From positions 9,846,442 through 9,910,441 of the forward strand of contig NZ_CP022163.1 of NCBI RefSeq assembly GCF_002305855.1: a stretch of DNA of 64,000 nt. Reading direction: 5' to 3'. This document shows, in pieces, positions 32,857-43,310 of this stretch. Below the pieces are notes generated by a model. It was not told where the DNA came from, made no database searches, and saw only the letters and a program-made list of their open reading frames with translations. The DNA is from Melittangium boletus DSM 14713 (GTDB lineage Bacteria > Myxococcota > Myxococcia > Myxococcales > Myxococcaceae). Position 1 is the first letter of the stretch; each line of letters starts with the position of its first letter. The translations under genes and the position numbers were made by a program.

Positions 32857-34578
32857 ATGCAGCAACCAGTCAATGAGCTCAAGAGCCCTCGCGGCGAGAG
32901 CACCGGCAATAGCAACCATTTCGATGTGATCATCCTGGGCTCGGGGATGTCGGGCACCCAGATGGGAGCCATCCTCGCCAAGCAGGGCTTCCGGGTGCTC
33001 ATCGTCGAGGAGTCGGCCCACCCCCGCTTCACCATCGGAGAGTCCTCCATTCCGGAGACCTCCTTGATGAACCGGATCATCGCGGACCGCTATGGCGTCC
33101 CCGAGATCGGCGACATCACCTCCTTCTATTCGACCTTCAAGAAGGTCTCCTCCAGCACGGGCATCAAGCGCAACTTCGGCTTCGTGTTCCACCGGGAGGG
33201 CCAGGAGCACGATCCGAAGGAATACACCCAGTGTGTGATTCCGGAGCTGCCCTGGGGGCCGGAGAGCCACTACTACCGGCAGGACGTCGACGCGTACCTG
33301 CTGCACGCCGCGATCCGCTATGGCTGCACGGTCCGCCAGCGGATTTCGATCACCGATTACGAGGTGAGCAAGACGGGCGTCGCGGTCACCTCCGCGCAGG
33401 GCGAGCGCTTCACGGGGCGCTACATGATTGACTGCGGTGGCCCCCGGGCGCCGCTCGCGATGAAGTTCGGGCTCCGCGAGACCCCCTGCCGCTACAGGAC
33501 GCACTCGCGCACCCTCTACACGCACATGGTGGGCGTCAAGCCGTTCGACGACATCTTCAAGCTGCAGGGGCAACGGTGGCGGTGGCACGAGGGCACCCTG
33601 CACCACATGTTCCACGGCGGCTGGCTGTGGGTCATCCCGTTCAACAACCACGACAGGGCCACGAACGATCTCGTGAGCGTGGGTCTGCAGCTCGATCCCC
33701 GCATCCACCCGAAGACGGACATCCCGGCGCAGCAGGAGTTCGACGAGTTCCTCGCCCGCTTTCCGACCATCGCGGAGCAGTTCAAGAACGCGAAGCCCGT
33801 GCGCGACTGGGTCAAGTCGGACCGGTTGCAGTACTCCTCCAAGACGACCGTGGGGGATCGCTACTGCCTGATGCTCCACGCGGCGGGCTTCATCGATCCG
33901 CTCTTCTCTCGCGGGCTCGAGAACACGTCCGTGGCGCTCCACGCCCTGGCGGCGCGCCTCATCAAGGCGCTTCGGGACGATGACTTCTCCCCGGAGCGCT
34001 TCGAGTACATCGATCGCCTGCAGCAGAAGCTCCTGGAGCACAACGACGACTTCGTGAGCTGCTGCTACACGTCGTTCTCCGACTTCCGCCTCTGGGACGC
34101 CTTCCACCGTTTGTGGGCCGTTGGCACCATGCTGGGCCAGTTCCGCCTGGTCCAGGCCCACGCCCGGTTCAAGGAATCGCGGGATGAGCGCCACCTGGAT
34201 CACCTGGACGACAACCCGCCCTACCTCGGCTACCTGTGCGCGGACATGGAGGGCTACTACCGCTTGTTCAATGACTGCAAGGCGGAGGTGTTCGCCGTGG
34301 CCGAGCAGCGCAAGTCGTCCGCGGACGCCGCGGCGCGCATCCACCAGCTGATCGACGCGCAGGAGTTCGCCAAGCCCCTCTTCAGCTTCGGCTACTGCAT
34401 CTCGGGCGCCTGGAAGCACGTCAACAATTCCAAGTACAGCCTCATCCCGGCCCTGCGCCTGCTGCACTGGACCCAGTCCGGCGCGCCCCCCGAGGTCAGG
34501 AAGTACTTCGATTACAATCCCATGATGTCCATGTTGAGGACGTACGTCGAGAACCGGGTGGCGCTCGCCCTGAAGTAG
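32857..34578 (+). CDS. prnC: Monodechloroaminopyrrolnitrin halogenase
   Basis: A protein of 573 residues. This FADH2-dependent halogenase adds the second chlorine, at the pyrrole 3-position. The sequence follows Pseudomonas PrnC almost segment by segment: HFDVIILGSGMSGTQMGAIL, HPRFTIGESSIPETSLMNRI, GWLWVIPFNNH (the WxWxIP motif), CLMLHAAGFIDPLFSRGLEN and FSPERFEYIDRLQQKLLEHN. Start ATG 32857 is chosen because AAGGGGAG (32841-32848) lies 8 bases upstream and the length then matches; ATG 32830 has no such site. Known PrnC is about 567 residues. Confidence 0.95.
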   Translation: MQQPVNELKSPRGESTGNSNHFDVIILGSGMSGTQMGAILAKQGFRVLIVEESAHPRFTIGESSIPETSLMNRIIADRYGVPEIGDITSFYSTFKKVSSSTGIKRNFGFVFHREGQEHDPKEYTQCVIPELPWGPESHYYRQDVDAYLLHAAIRYGCTVRQRISITDYEVSKTGVAVTSAQGERFTGRYMIDCGGPRAPLAMKFGLRETPCRYRTHSRTLYTHMVGVKPFDDIFKLQGQRWRWHEGTLHHMFHGGWLWVIPFNNHDRATNDLVSVGLQLDPRIHPKTDIPAQQEFDEFLARFPTIAEQFKNAKPVRDWVKSDRLQYSSKTTVGDRYCLMLHAAGFIDPLFSRGLENTSVALHALAARLIKALRDDDFSPERFEYIDRLQQKLLEHNDDFVSCCYTSFSDFRLWDAFHRLWAVGTMLGQFRLVQAHARFKESRDERHLDHLDDNPPYLGYLCADMEGYYRLFNDCKAEVFAVAEQRKSSADAAARIHQLIDAQEFAKPLFSFGYCISGAWKHVNNSKYSLIPALRLLHWTQSGAPPEVRKYFDYNPMMSMLRTYVENRVALALK

Positions 34579-34634
34579 GCGAACACCATGGTGGGGGGGA
34601 CGGTTCAATCCCTGGCTGGAGGCCTTGAAATCAA

Positions 34635-35810
34635 ATGAGTGTCGACACGGAGTTGGAACAGAATCGGATCAGGCCCCTGCCCGGGTTGAATGACATCACC
34701 ACGCAGCTCTCCGCGAGCTGGTATGTCGCGCTGCGCTCGGAGGACCTGAAGCAGAAGCCCGTCGAGCTGAAGCTGTTCGGCCAGCCGCTGGTGGCCTGGC
34801 GGGACAAGGCGGGCCGCCCCGTCGTCATGGAGCGCTACTGCTCTCACATGGGCGCCAACCTCGCGGACGGCAAGGTGGTGGATGGGTGCATCGAGTGCCC
34901 CTTCCACCGCTGGCGCTACGACAGTGCCGGGGCGTGCACGCATGTCCCCGGGCACAGCCAGGAAGTGCCCAAGCTGGAGCCCATTCCGCCCACCGCGCGT
35001 CAGTCCATCTACCGCACCACCGAGCGGTATGGGTATGTCTGGGTCTGGTACGGCACCAAGGCCCCCCTGTTCCCGCTCCCGGAGCTGCCCAGCGCCGACG
35101 TGGGGAACAAGGACTACCTGAACCTGCGCTTCTCCTTCGACACCAAGACCTCGGTGCTCCGGATCGTGGAGAACTTCTACGACGCCCAGCACGCGGAGGC
35201 GGTGCACCAGCTGCCCATCTCGGCCTTCAAGATCTCCGTGCACGACGACTGGCGCGACTGGCATCTGTCGCGAGACATGGAATCCCTGGCCAAAGCGGAT
35301 GCCTGGTTTGGCGGAAGCATGGAGTTCAAGGTCAACCGGTACTTCGGAATCATCGGCATCCTTTCCCGGACGCTGGGATTGAACATCAGCAAGATGCAGC
35401 TGCATTTCGATGGCTATCCCGGCGGCTGCATCATGACGGTGAGCCTCGACGATCAGGTGAAGTACAAGCTGCTCCAGTGCGTGACCCCGGTGGACAAGAA
35501 TGAAACCGTCATGCACATGCTCATCACGATGAAGAAGGCCGATGGGGCGTTGCGCAACGCGGCCAATCTCATCATGTTTGGTTTGCAGACGCGGCAGGCC
35601 GCCGGGTATGACGTCGCGATCTGGAACTCCCTGAAGACGGATGGTGGCGGGGCCTTCAGCAAGTACGACCAGCTCATCTTGAAGTACCGGACCTTCTACC
35701 GGCGCTGGGTGAACAAGGTGGGCCAGGAACAACCGGCGGAACATGCACCGGAGTCACGTGCGAACATGCCGGAGCAGAAGAACACCGCCCAGGCCATGCC
35801 CTCCCTGTAG
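34635..35810 (+). CDS. prnD: Aminopyrrolnitrin oxygenase (Rieske)
   Basis: A protein of 391 residues that oxidises the amine of aminopyrrolnitrin to the nitro group. The Rieske [2Fe-2S] ligands are C-S-H (RYCSHMGANLADG) and C-P-F-H (GCIECPFHRWRYD). Other conserved blocks are RIVENFYDAQHAEAVHQLPI, carrying mononuclear-iron ligands, then LNISKMQLHFDGYPGGC and FGLQTRQAAGYDV. It is about 28 residues longer than Pseudomonas PrnD because of a polar C-terminal tail. Electrons must come from a reductase encoded elsewhere. GGAGG upstream supports ATG 34635. Confidence 0.94.
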   Translation: MSVDTELEQNRIRPLPGLNDITTQLSASWYVALRSEDLKQKPVELKLFGQPLVAWRDKAGRPVVMERYCSHMGANLADGKVVDGCIECPFHRWRYDSAGACTHVPGHSQEVPKLEPIPPTARQSIYRTTERYGYVWVWYGTKAPLFPLPELPSADVGNKDYLNLRFSFDTKTSVLRIVENFYDAQHAEAVHQLPISAFKISVHDDWRDWHLSRDMESLAKADAWFGGSMEFKVNRYFGIIGILSRTLGLNISKMQLHFDGYPGGCIMTVSLDDQVKYKLLQCVTPVDKNETVMHMLITMKKADGALRNAANLIMFGLQTRQAAGYDVAIWNSLKTDGGGAFSKYDQLILKYRTFYRRWVNKVGQEQPAEHAPESRANMPEQKNTAQAMPSL

Positions 35811-35820
35811 GCGGGTCGGC

Positions 35821-35846
35821 GCGGCGGCTCCGAGGTGAGCCGTCGC
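35821..35846. terminator. Hairpin between the convergent prnD and lipid-kinase genes
   Basis: A 10-base stem (GCGGCGGCTC / GAGCCGTCGC, one G-T pair) with a 6-base loop lies 11 bp after the prnD stop and 30 bp before the stop of the convergent kinase gene. There is no T-run, so termination efficiency is uncertain, but the place suits a shared transcript end. Confidence 0.45.
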
Positions 35847-35875
35847 GAGCCGAGGCCCCCCGGAGCCGTCCTCGC

Positions 35876-36793
35876 TCAGACCTTGAGGCGGATGGCGCCG
35901 GGCAGCAGGCGGATGCGGCAGGGAAGCTTGCCGGGCACCTCGCCATCCATCTCCAGGAACACCTCCTCGTCGCTCTCCGCCTCGAGGGTGCGGCACTGGA
36001 GGTAGCGCGTCTTGTTCCAGGTGGTGTGATCGCCGTTGTAGACGCCCTTGGACTTGATGATGAAGTCGGACAGGCGGTAGTCCTGCCAGAGCGTCAGATC
36101 GAAGCGGCCATCGTCGGTGAGGGCCTTGGGGGCCACGCACATGCCGCTGCCGAAGTAGCGGCCGTTGGACGCGGCGACGACGGTGATGCCCAGGGTCTCG
36201 GGCTCACCCCCATCCACGCGCAGGCGCACCTGACGGTCCTTGTACTTCGCCAGGGTCTTCACCGTGCCCCAGAGGAAGCTCAGGTTGCCGCCGAACGCCT
36301 TGCTGCCCACGTTCACCTCATGAGCGATGGTGGCGCTCACCCCGAAGGAGGCGATGTTGGCGAAGTAGCGCGACTCCGCCTGGCCCTCGTGGTTGACGTA
36401 CTCGGCGACGCCCACGTCGAAGGGCTCCGTCTTGTCCGAGCTCAACCGCGCGAGCGCCGACTCCAGGTCCAGCTCCCAGCCAAAGGCCCGCCGGAAGTCG
36501 CCGCCCGTGCCCCGGGGGATGAGGCCCAGGGCGGCCTGGGGGTTGATGGGCTTGCCGTCGGCGAAGAAGCCGTTGACGACCTCGTTGACGGTGCCATCCC
36601 CGCCCACCGCGGCGACACACTCATACCCATCCGCGAGCGCGTCGCGGGTCAAGCGCACCGCGTCCATGGCGCGCTCGGTGAATCCGAAGCCGAAGTCGCC
36701 AATCGATCGGGTCACCTGGCCGGAGATCTCGGCCCACCGTCTGCCCGTCTCTCCATTGGCGCTGCGCGGATTCACCACGAGGAACGTCTTCAT
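35876..36793 (-). CDS. Diacylglycerol/lipid kinase family protein
   Basis: A protein of 305 residues. The catalytic domain has VVNPRSANG at the start, the nucleotide loop AVGGDGTVNEVVNGF near residue 65 and LIPRGTGGDFRRAFG near residue 95. The C-terminal beta-sandwich (about 140-305) has SNGRYFGSGMCVAPKALTDDG. This is the DagK/YegS family, which phosphorylates diacylglycerol, sphingoid bases or similar lipids; the exact lipid cannot be told. It follows aspS by 17 bp on the same strand, so the two probably share a transcript. Confidence 0.85.
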   Translation of the reverse strand: MKTFLVVNPRSANGETGRRWAEISGQVTRSIGDFGFGFTERAMDAVRLTRDALADGYECVAAVGGDGTVNEVVNGFFADGKPINPQAALGLIPRGTGGDFRRAFGWELDLESALARLSSDKTEPFDVGVAEYVNHEGQAESRYFANIASFGVSATIAHEVNVGSKAFGGNLSFLWGTVKTLAKYKDRQVRLRVDGGEPETLGITVVAASNGRYFGSGMCVAPKALTDDGRFDLTLWQDYRLSDFIIKSKGVYNGDHTTWNKTRYLQCRTLEAESDEEVFLEMDGEVPGKLPCRIRLLPGAIRLKV

Positions 36794-36810
36794 CGGCCCT
36801 GGTCCTCCAA

Positions 36811-38631
<1,821 letters not shown>

Positions 38632-38793
38632 GACACCGCCTGCACAGGGGGAAGTTGAAGGGGCGGCACCATAGAGAGCGTGGAAACGACGCGTCAAGGA
38701 TTCCCGAGGACCCGGGGCTTTTGCCCCTCCCCATGACGCGGTGCTCTCCCGCTTGCTTCTGACCCCCCGGGTAACCGTAGTAATAAGTCCGAC

Positions 38794-40074
38794 ATGGTCC
38801 GAAAGCTGACAGCCACCGCCGCCCTGCTCGCCCTCTCGTGCGCGCCGCAGACCCAGGTGCCCATGAAGGTCCGGGCGCTCGTGCTCTCCAGCAATGGCGC
38901 GTACGAGCCCACCGAGGTGGAACTCAAGACGGTCACCGACATCGTGTCCCTGGAGGGCAAGGTGGCGCGGATTCAGGGCAACGCCATCCTCCGGCTGGCC
39001 TCGACCGATCCCGAGGTCCAGGCGGCCCAGACCGAGGAGGCCCTGGCCCGCGCGATGACGAAGGACGAGGGCCGCTCCATCACCGCCAGCTACATCACCG
39101 ACCCCCAGGGGGTGCTGTGGCCGGCGGACTTCCACACCTGGAACCTGGTCACCACGTACTACAACCTCGAGCGCGCCTGGGACTACTTCACCAATGTGGT
39201 CGCGGTGCCCCAGGCGGAGCTGCCCCAGACGACGGTGCACTACTTCCCGGAGTTCGTCCTCGCCGACGTGAGCGACCAGCCCCAGCGCGACAACGCCCTC
39301 TTCTACCCACCACTCAAGTCCTTCCTGGTGCTGCCCTTCGACAAGCTGCAGAAGGCGCCCCTGGCCACCAACGCCTCCATCCTCACGCACGAGTACGCGC
39401 ACCTGGTCTTCAACCGCCGCGTGTACGGCGGCAGCGCCCTGCCCGCCCCGCTCAACAACTGGGCCCAGTCGGGTGACTTCACCCCGGGCCTCAACGTCAT
39501 CAAGGCCCTGGACGAGGGCCTCGCCGACTTCCACGCCTACGTGGCCTCGTGCCAGGACGTGAAGCGCTTTGGCTGCAACACCCGCGTGCTGGCCTACTCC
39601 TTCGAGGACGTCGCGGTGAATGAGCGCGATCTGGCGACCCCCCGGTGCATGGGCCAGCTCATGTACAACAACCTCACCCGCTCCAGCGTCAACGTGCTCC
39701 CGAACCTCGCCTACGAGGTGGGCACCCTGCTCGCCAACGCGCTCTTCATGTCCACCACCACCGATGCCGAGAAGCAGACGATGGCGCGCGCGATCGTCGC
39801 CGCCTACTCGGACACGGACGCGGCCCGGCCCGGCTTCAACCAACTGGCGGCCTCGTCCCTGAACGATCAGACGACCTTCACGCTCATCAAGGCCGCCAAG
39901 GCCATCATCCAGCACATCCCCGCCGGCAACGTCGACCTGCGCCAGAAGGTGTGCACCAACTTCGCCACCCGGCTGCAGATTCCGGTCAACGCGCTCACCG
40001 GAAACACCGAGTACGACTGCCCCGCCAGCACCACGACCACCACCGACTGCCCCGCCATCAATCTCAACCCATGA
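38794..40074 (+). CDS. Lipoprotein with HExxH metallopeptidase-like motif
   Basis: A protein of 426 residues. The signal peptide ends in the lipobox LALSC (Cys about residue 16). The body contains ILTHEYAHLVFNRR, a zinc-peptidase HExxH motif, followed about 60 residues later by ALDEGLADFHAYV, a plausible third ligand of the gluzincin type. It is therefore probably an outer-membrane-anchored zinc peptidase. A Thr-rich, Cys-containing C-terminus follows. The stop overlaps the start of the next gene (ATGA at 40071-40074). Confidence 0.75.
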   Translation: MVRKLTATAALLALSCAPQTQVPMKVRALVLSSNGAYEPTEVELKTVTDIVSLEGKVARIQGNAILRLASTDPEVQAAQTEEALARAMTKDEGRSITASYITDPQGVLWPADFHTWNLVTTYYNLERAWDYFTNVVAVPQAELPQTTVHYFPEFVLADVSDQPQRDNALFYPPLKSFLVLPFDKLQKAPLATNASILTHEYAHLVFNRRVYGGSALPAPLNNWAQSGDFTPGLNVIKALDEGLADFHAYVASCQDVKRFGCNTRVLAYSFEDVAVNERDLATPRCMGQLMYNNLTRSSVNVLPNLAYEVGTLLANALFMSTTTDAEKQTMARAIVAAYSDTDAARPGFNQLAASSLNDQTTFTLIKAAKAIIQHIPAGNVDLRQKVCTNFATRLQIPVNALTGNTEYDCPASTTTTTDCPAINLNP

Positions 40075-40922
40075 AAACCCGCGCCACGCACCGCTGGACG
40101 CTGCCCTTCCTCGTGGGAGGCCTCGTGCTGGCCACGCCCTCGCTCGCCCAGGACGAGGACTCGCCCTACGCCTACCCGGACGAGGAGGAGCAGTCGGACT
40201 CCCCTCGCCGGCGCTCCTCGTCCTCCGAGGACTCGCCCTACGCCTACCCGGACGAACAACCCGAGGAGTCGTCCCGCCGCTCGCGCCGCCGTCCCGCGCG
40301 CCCCGAGCGGGACATGCACGAGGAATTCCGTCAGGCCGCCGAGGGGGAGGACGAGGAGAGCAAGGACTTCCAGCGGCTGGCGGGCCTGGATGATCCGAAC
40401 ACGGGCGTGGCCTTCGAGCTGATTGGCGGCGCCATGTTCCTGAGCAGCGCGCGCGGCCAGTTCCTGGGGGACGCCCAGCCGGCCTTCGGCGCGCGCTTCA
40501 CCTGGGAGTACGGCCGGCTGCTCAACAGCGAGCCGCTGCGCGAATCGCTCTGGTTCGACGTGCGCTACACCTACGCCGGGCAGCGCGAGGGCACGAGCCT
40601 CATCGTCGGCGACACCCGGCTGCACTACGCCACCATCGCCCCGGCGTACGAATTCACCTTCGGCGAGAGCTCGGACTACGGCTTCTTCCTGCAGGCGGGC
40701 GCGGGCATCACCTACGAGCACACGGCGATCGAATCCGGAGGCAAGGTGACGCCCGTGGACGGCGTGAAGTCGCTCATCCAGTACGGCGTGGGCCTGCGCG
40801 GCCGGAGCCGGCTGTCCGCGGCCACCAACGTGCGGCTGGCGTGGCGTGTGGAGGCCCAGCGCTTCCGGCGCGGCTACCAGGACGACACCTTCTTCGGCGC
40901 GAGCCTCGGCACCGCCTTCTAG
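40071..40922 (+). CDS. Exported outer-membrane beta-barrel-like protein
   Basis: A protein of 283 residues. It has a cleavable signal (LVGGLVLATPSLAQ) and a low-complexity acidic/basic region with two copies of EDSPYAYPDE (residues about 28-37 and 51-60). A beta-strand-rich C-terminus of about 160 residues ends in GASLGTAF, with a terminal Phe as in outer-membrane barrels. It overlaps the metallopeptidase gene by 4 bases, so the two are made together and may work together at the outer membrane. Confidence 0.65.
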   Translation: MKTRATHRWTLPFLVGGLVLATPSLAQDEDSPYAYPDEEEQSDSPRRRSSSSEDSPYAYPDEQPEESSRRSRRRPARPERDMHEEFRQAAEGEDEESKDFQRLAGLDDPNTGVAFELIGGAMFLSSARGQFLGDAQPAFGARFTWEYGRLLNSEPLRESLWFDVRYTYAGQREGTSLIVGDTRLHYATIAPAYEFTFGESSDYGFFLQAGAGITYEHTAIESGGKVTPVDGVKSLIQYGVGLRGRSRLSAATNVRLAWRVEAQRFRRGYQDDTFFGASLGTAF

Positions 40923-41108
40923 ACGGCCTCGGGTTTCATCCCACCTGCACACACGAGGGAAAACTTTACCCTCCTGTCGGACGTGCCGGGCCCTCCCCTT
41001 CGGGGGCCTGGGCACGTAACCCCGCGAATCCCCTCGCACCGGCCCGCTGGCACGCCTGCTGCTTCATGTCGGCGCGGGAGTGGGGGTTGTCGAGGTGGGA
41101 GGCGGGAG

Positions 41109-41330
41109 ATGAAGAGCGTGCAGAAGAAGCAGTTGGACCCGGTGTGCGGCAAGCACCTGGAAGCCCCGGAGGGCCGTCCGTCCACGGAGTACAAGAAGCG
41201 GCGGTATTTCTTCTGTTCGGAGCGGTGCCGCTCGGCCTTCGAGCGTCAGGCGGAGCGCTTCCGGATGAACGACCTGGCGCGCGCGGGGGCGCTGCTGACG
41301 CCGGGCCGGGTGCGCTGGGGCATCGCCTGA
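41109..41330 (+). CDS. Small YHS/TRASH-type metal-binding protein
   Basis: A protein of 73 residues with the layout LDPVCGKHL, then KRRYFFCSERCRSAFERQAERF, that is, a Cys in DPVCG and a CxxxC knuckle as in YHS domains. These bind transition metals and often serve as sensors or chaperones. GGAGGCGGGAG lies just upstream of ATG 41109. It converges with recJ, with 6 bp between the stops. There is no metal-transport gene nearby. Confidence 0.75.
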   Translation: MKSVQKKQLDPVCGKHLEAPEGRPSTEYKKRRYFFCSERCRSAFERQAERFRMNDLARAGALLTPGRVRWGIA

Positions 41331-41336
41331 CGGCGC

Positions 41337-43052
41337 TCACGCCGCGGAGCGCAAGTCCTTGAGCTTGAGGGACAACCGGCGCTGACCGCGGAAGGTGTCG
41401 AAGCTGGCCTGGAACGCCAGGTCCACGGGCCCCTCGGTGAGGGCCAGACGGTCCGCCATACCAAAGCCGATGGCGTCCACGGCGGGCGCGTCCACCAGGG
41501 CGAGCTTGAGGTGGCCCGAGCCCCCCGTCTTGTGGGGAAGCACACGCGGGCGCGCCACCTGGCGGCGCAGCACCAACACGGGCTCGGGGTTGCCCTGTCC
41601 GAAGGGCCCGAGCCGCTGCAGCGCCTCCACGGCGCCCTCGTCCAGCTCCGACACGCCCACCACCGCGTCCACCTTGCAACGCGGAATCAGATCCTCCGGC
41701 GTCAGCCGCTGCATGGCGATGCGCTCGAAGGCCTCGCGGAAGGCGGGCAATTGGGGCGCCTCCACGGTGAGCCCGGCGGCGTGCTTGTGGCCACCGAAGC
41801 GCACGAAGAGGTCCGCGCAGCCGCTCAGGGCGTCATAGAGGTGGAAGCCCTCGATGCTGCGCGCCGAGCCCTTCCCCACCCCGTCCTTCACGCCGACCAT
41901 GACGGTGGGCCGGTGGAAGCGCTCCACCACGCGCGAGGCGACGATGCCGATGACGCCCGGGTGCCAGCCGTCCGCGTAGAGCACGAACCCCCGGGCACCG
42001 CGCTCGGCGATCTCCCCCGCCTGGGCCAGGGCCTCGGTGAGGATGCTGCTCTCCAGGCCCTGCCGCTCGGCGTTGGCGCGATCCAGCATCTGGGCGAGCG
42101 GCCGCGCCGCGTCGACGCTCTCGGAGCACAACAACTGCAAACCGAGCGAGGCGTCATGCAACCGGCCCGCGGCGTTGATGCGAGGCCCCAGCCGGTAGCC
42201 CACCTGCCCCGCGGTGACGGGGGTGTCCGCGTCGAGCCCCGCCACTTCCTTGAGGGCGCGCACCCCGGGCCGGCGCCCAGCGCTCAGCTCCTGCAGGCCG
42301 TGGTGCACGAGGATGCGGTTGGCGCCGGTGAGGGGCACCACGTCCGCCACGGTGGCCATGGCCACCAGGTCCATCAGCGCCTTGAGGTTGGGCTCCTTGC
42401 GGGTGGAGAACCAGCCCTCCTCGCGCAGCCGCTTGCGCAGCCCCATGCAGAGGTTGAAGGCGACGCCGGCGGCGCACAGGTGCTTGGTGGGGTACTCACA
42501 GCCGGGCTGATGTGGGTTGAGCACCGCCACGGCCGGGGGCAGCGTGGGCGGCACCGTGTGGTGATCCACCACCACCACGTCCAGCCCCAGATCCCGGGCC
42601 CGGGAGATCTCCGCCACGGAGGTGACGCCGCAGTCGAGCGTCACCAGCACCTGGGTGCCCTCCGCGGCGATCTTCTCCACGGCCTGGAGGTTGAGGCCAT
42701 AGCCCTCGTCGAGCCGATGGGGGATGTAGGTGGCGGGCCGGATGCCCAACTCCCGGAGGAACAGGGCCAGCAGCGACGTGGAGCACACGCCGTCCACGTC
42801 GTAGTCGCCGTAGAGGGTGATGCGCTCCTTGTCCCGCAGGGCGCGAGCCAGACGCTCCACGGCGGCCACCATGCCCTTCATCCGGAAGGGGTCGGGCAGG
42901 TCCGCCAGCTTGTCGGACAGGAAGGCGGAAGCGGCCTCGGGCGTGCGCAGGCCCCGGTGGACGAGCACCCGGGCCGAGAGGGGGTGCAGTTCCAGCTCGG
43001 CGGCGAGCAGAGCGGCCTGCTCCTGTGGCACCTCGGGCATCATCCAACGCAC
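41337..43052 (-). CDS. recJ: Single-stranded-DNA-specific exonuclease RecJ
   Basis: A protein of 571 residues, a 5'-3' exonuclease for recombination and repair. DHH-family motifs are LYGDYDVDGVCSTSLL (motif I), VTLDCGVTS, VVVDHHTVPP (motif III) and MATVADVVPLTGANR (motif IV). The DHHA1 domain has RFGGHKHAAGLTVE. The start is a GTG at 43052 with GGAGGCGA 4-5 bases upstream; ATG 43043 is an alternative. It lies downstream of secF on the same strand, separated by a 258-bp gap with a hairpin. Confidence 0.93.
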   Translation of the reverse strand: MRWMMPEVPQEQAALLAAELELHPLSARVLVHRGLRTPEAASAFLSDKLADLPDPFRMKGMVAAVERLARALRDKERITLYGDYDVDGVCSTSLLALFLRELGIRPATYIPHRLDEGYGLNLQAVEKIAAEGTQVLVTLDCGVTSVAEISRARDLGLDVVVVDHHTVPPTLPPAVAVLNPHQPGCEYPTKHLCAAGVAFNLCMGLRKRLREEGWFSTRKEPNLKALMDLVAMATVADVVPLTGANRILVHHGLQELSAGRRPGVRALKEVAGLDADTPVTAGQVGYRLGPRINAAGRLHDASLGLQLLCSESVDAARPLAQMLDRANAERQGLESSILTEALAQAGEIAERGARGFVLYADGWHPGVIGIVASRVVERFHRPTVMVGVKDGVGKGSARSIEGFHLYDALSGCADLFVRFGGHKHAAGLTVEAPQLPAFREAFERIAMQRLTPEDLIPRCKVDAVVGVSELDEGAVEALQRLGPFGQGNPEPVLVLRRQVARPRVLPHKTGGSGHLKLALVDAPAVDAIGFGMADRLALTEGPVDLAFQASFDTFRGQRRLSLKLKDLRSAA

Positions 43053-43236
43053 GTTCTCGCCTCCCCTGGTGGGCCGCCCTCGGGGCGTCCCCGCTCGTCA
43101 ACCCACCCAGTCTACTTCGGAAGTCTGTCGAGGCGAGCTTGACGTCATGCTCGCTCTCCTGCCCGCCCCACGAAGAAGCACGAGGCGAAGGACAGCCCCT
43201 GGGATGCGCGTGCGGGGCCCACGTTGCGTCTCAACG

Positions 43237-43284
43237 CCCGAGGCCCCCGGCATCCGTGAGAGCACGGAGCGCGAGGGCCTCGGG
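43237..43284 (-). terminator. Hairpin downstream of secF
   Basis: A perfect 10-bp stem (CCCGAGGCCC at 43237-43246, GGGCCTCGGG at 43275-43284) with a 28-base loop, 26 bp beyond the secF stop. It may end the queA-tgt-yajC-secDF transcript ahead of recJ. The loop is long and there is no T-run. Confidence 0.4.
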
Positions 43285-43310
43285 GGACTTCATGACGGCC
43301 AGGGAAGGCG

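Noticed and set aside
38632..39915. Long N-terminal extension of aspartyl-tRNA synthetase
   Set aside because: The open frame continues upstream across a divergent gene, but the standard AspRS N-terminus begins exactly at ATG 38631.
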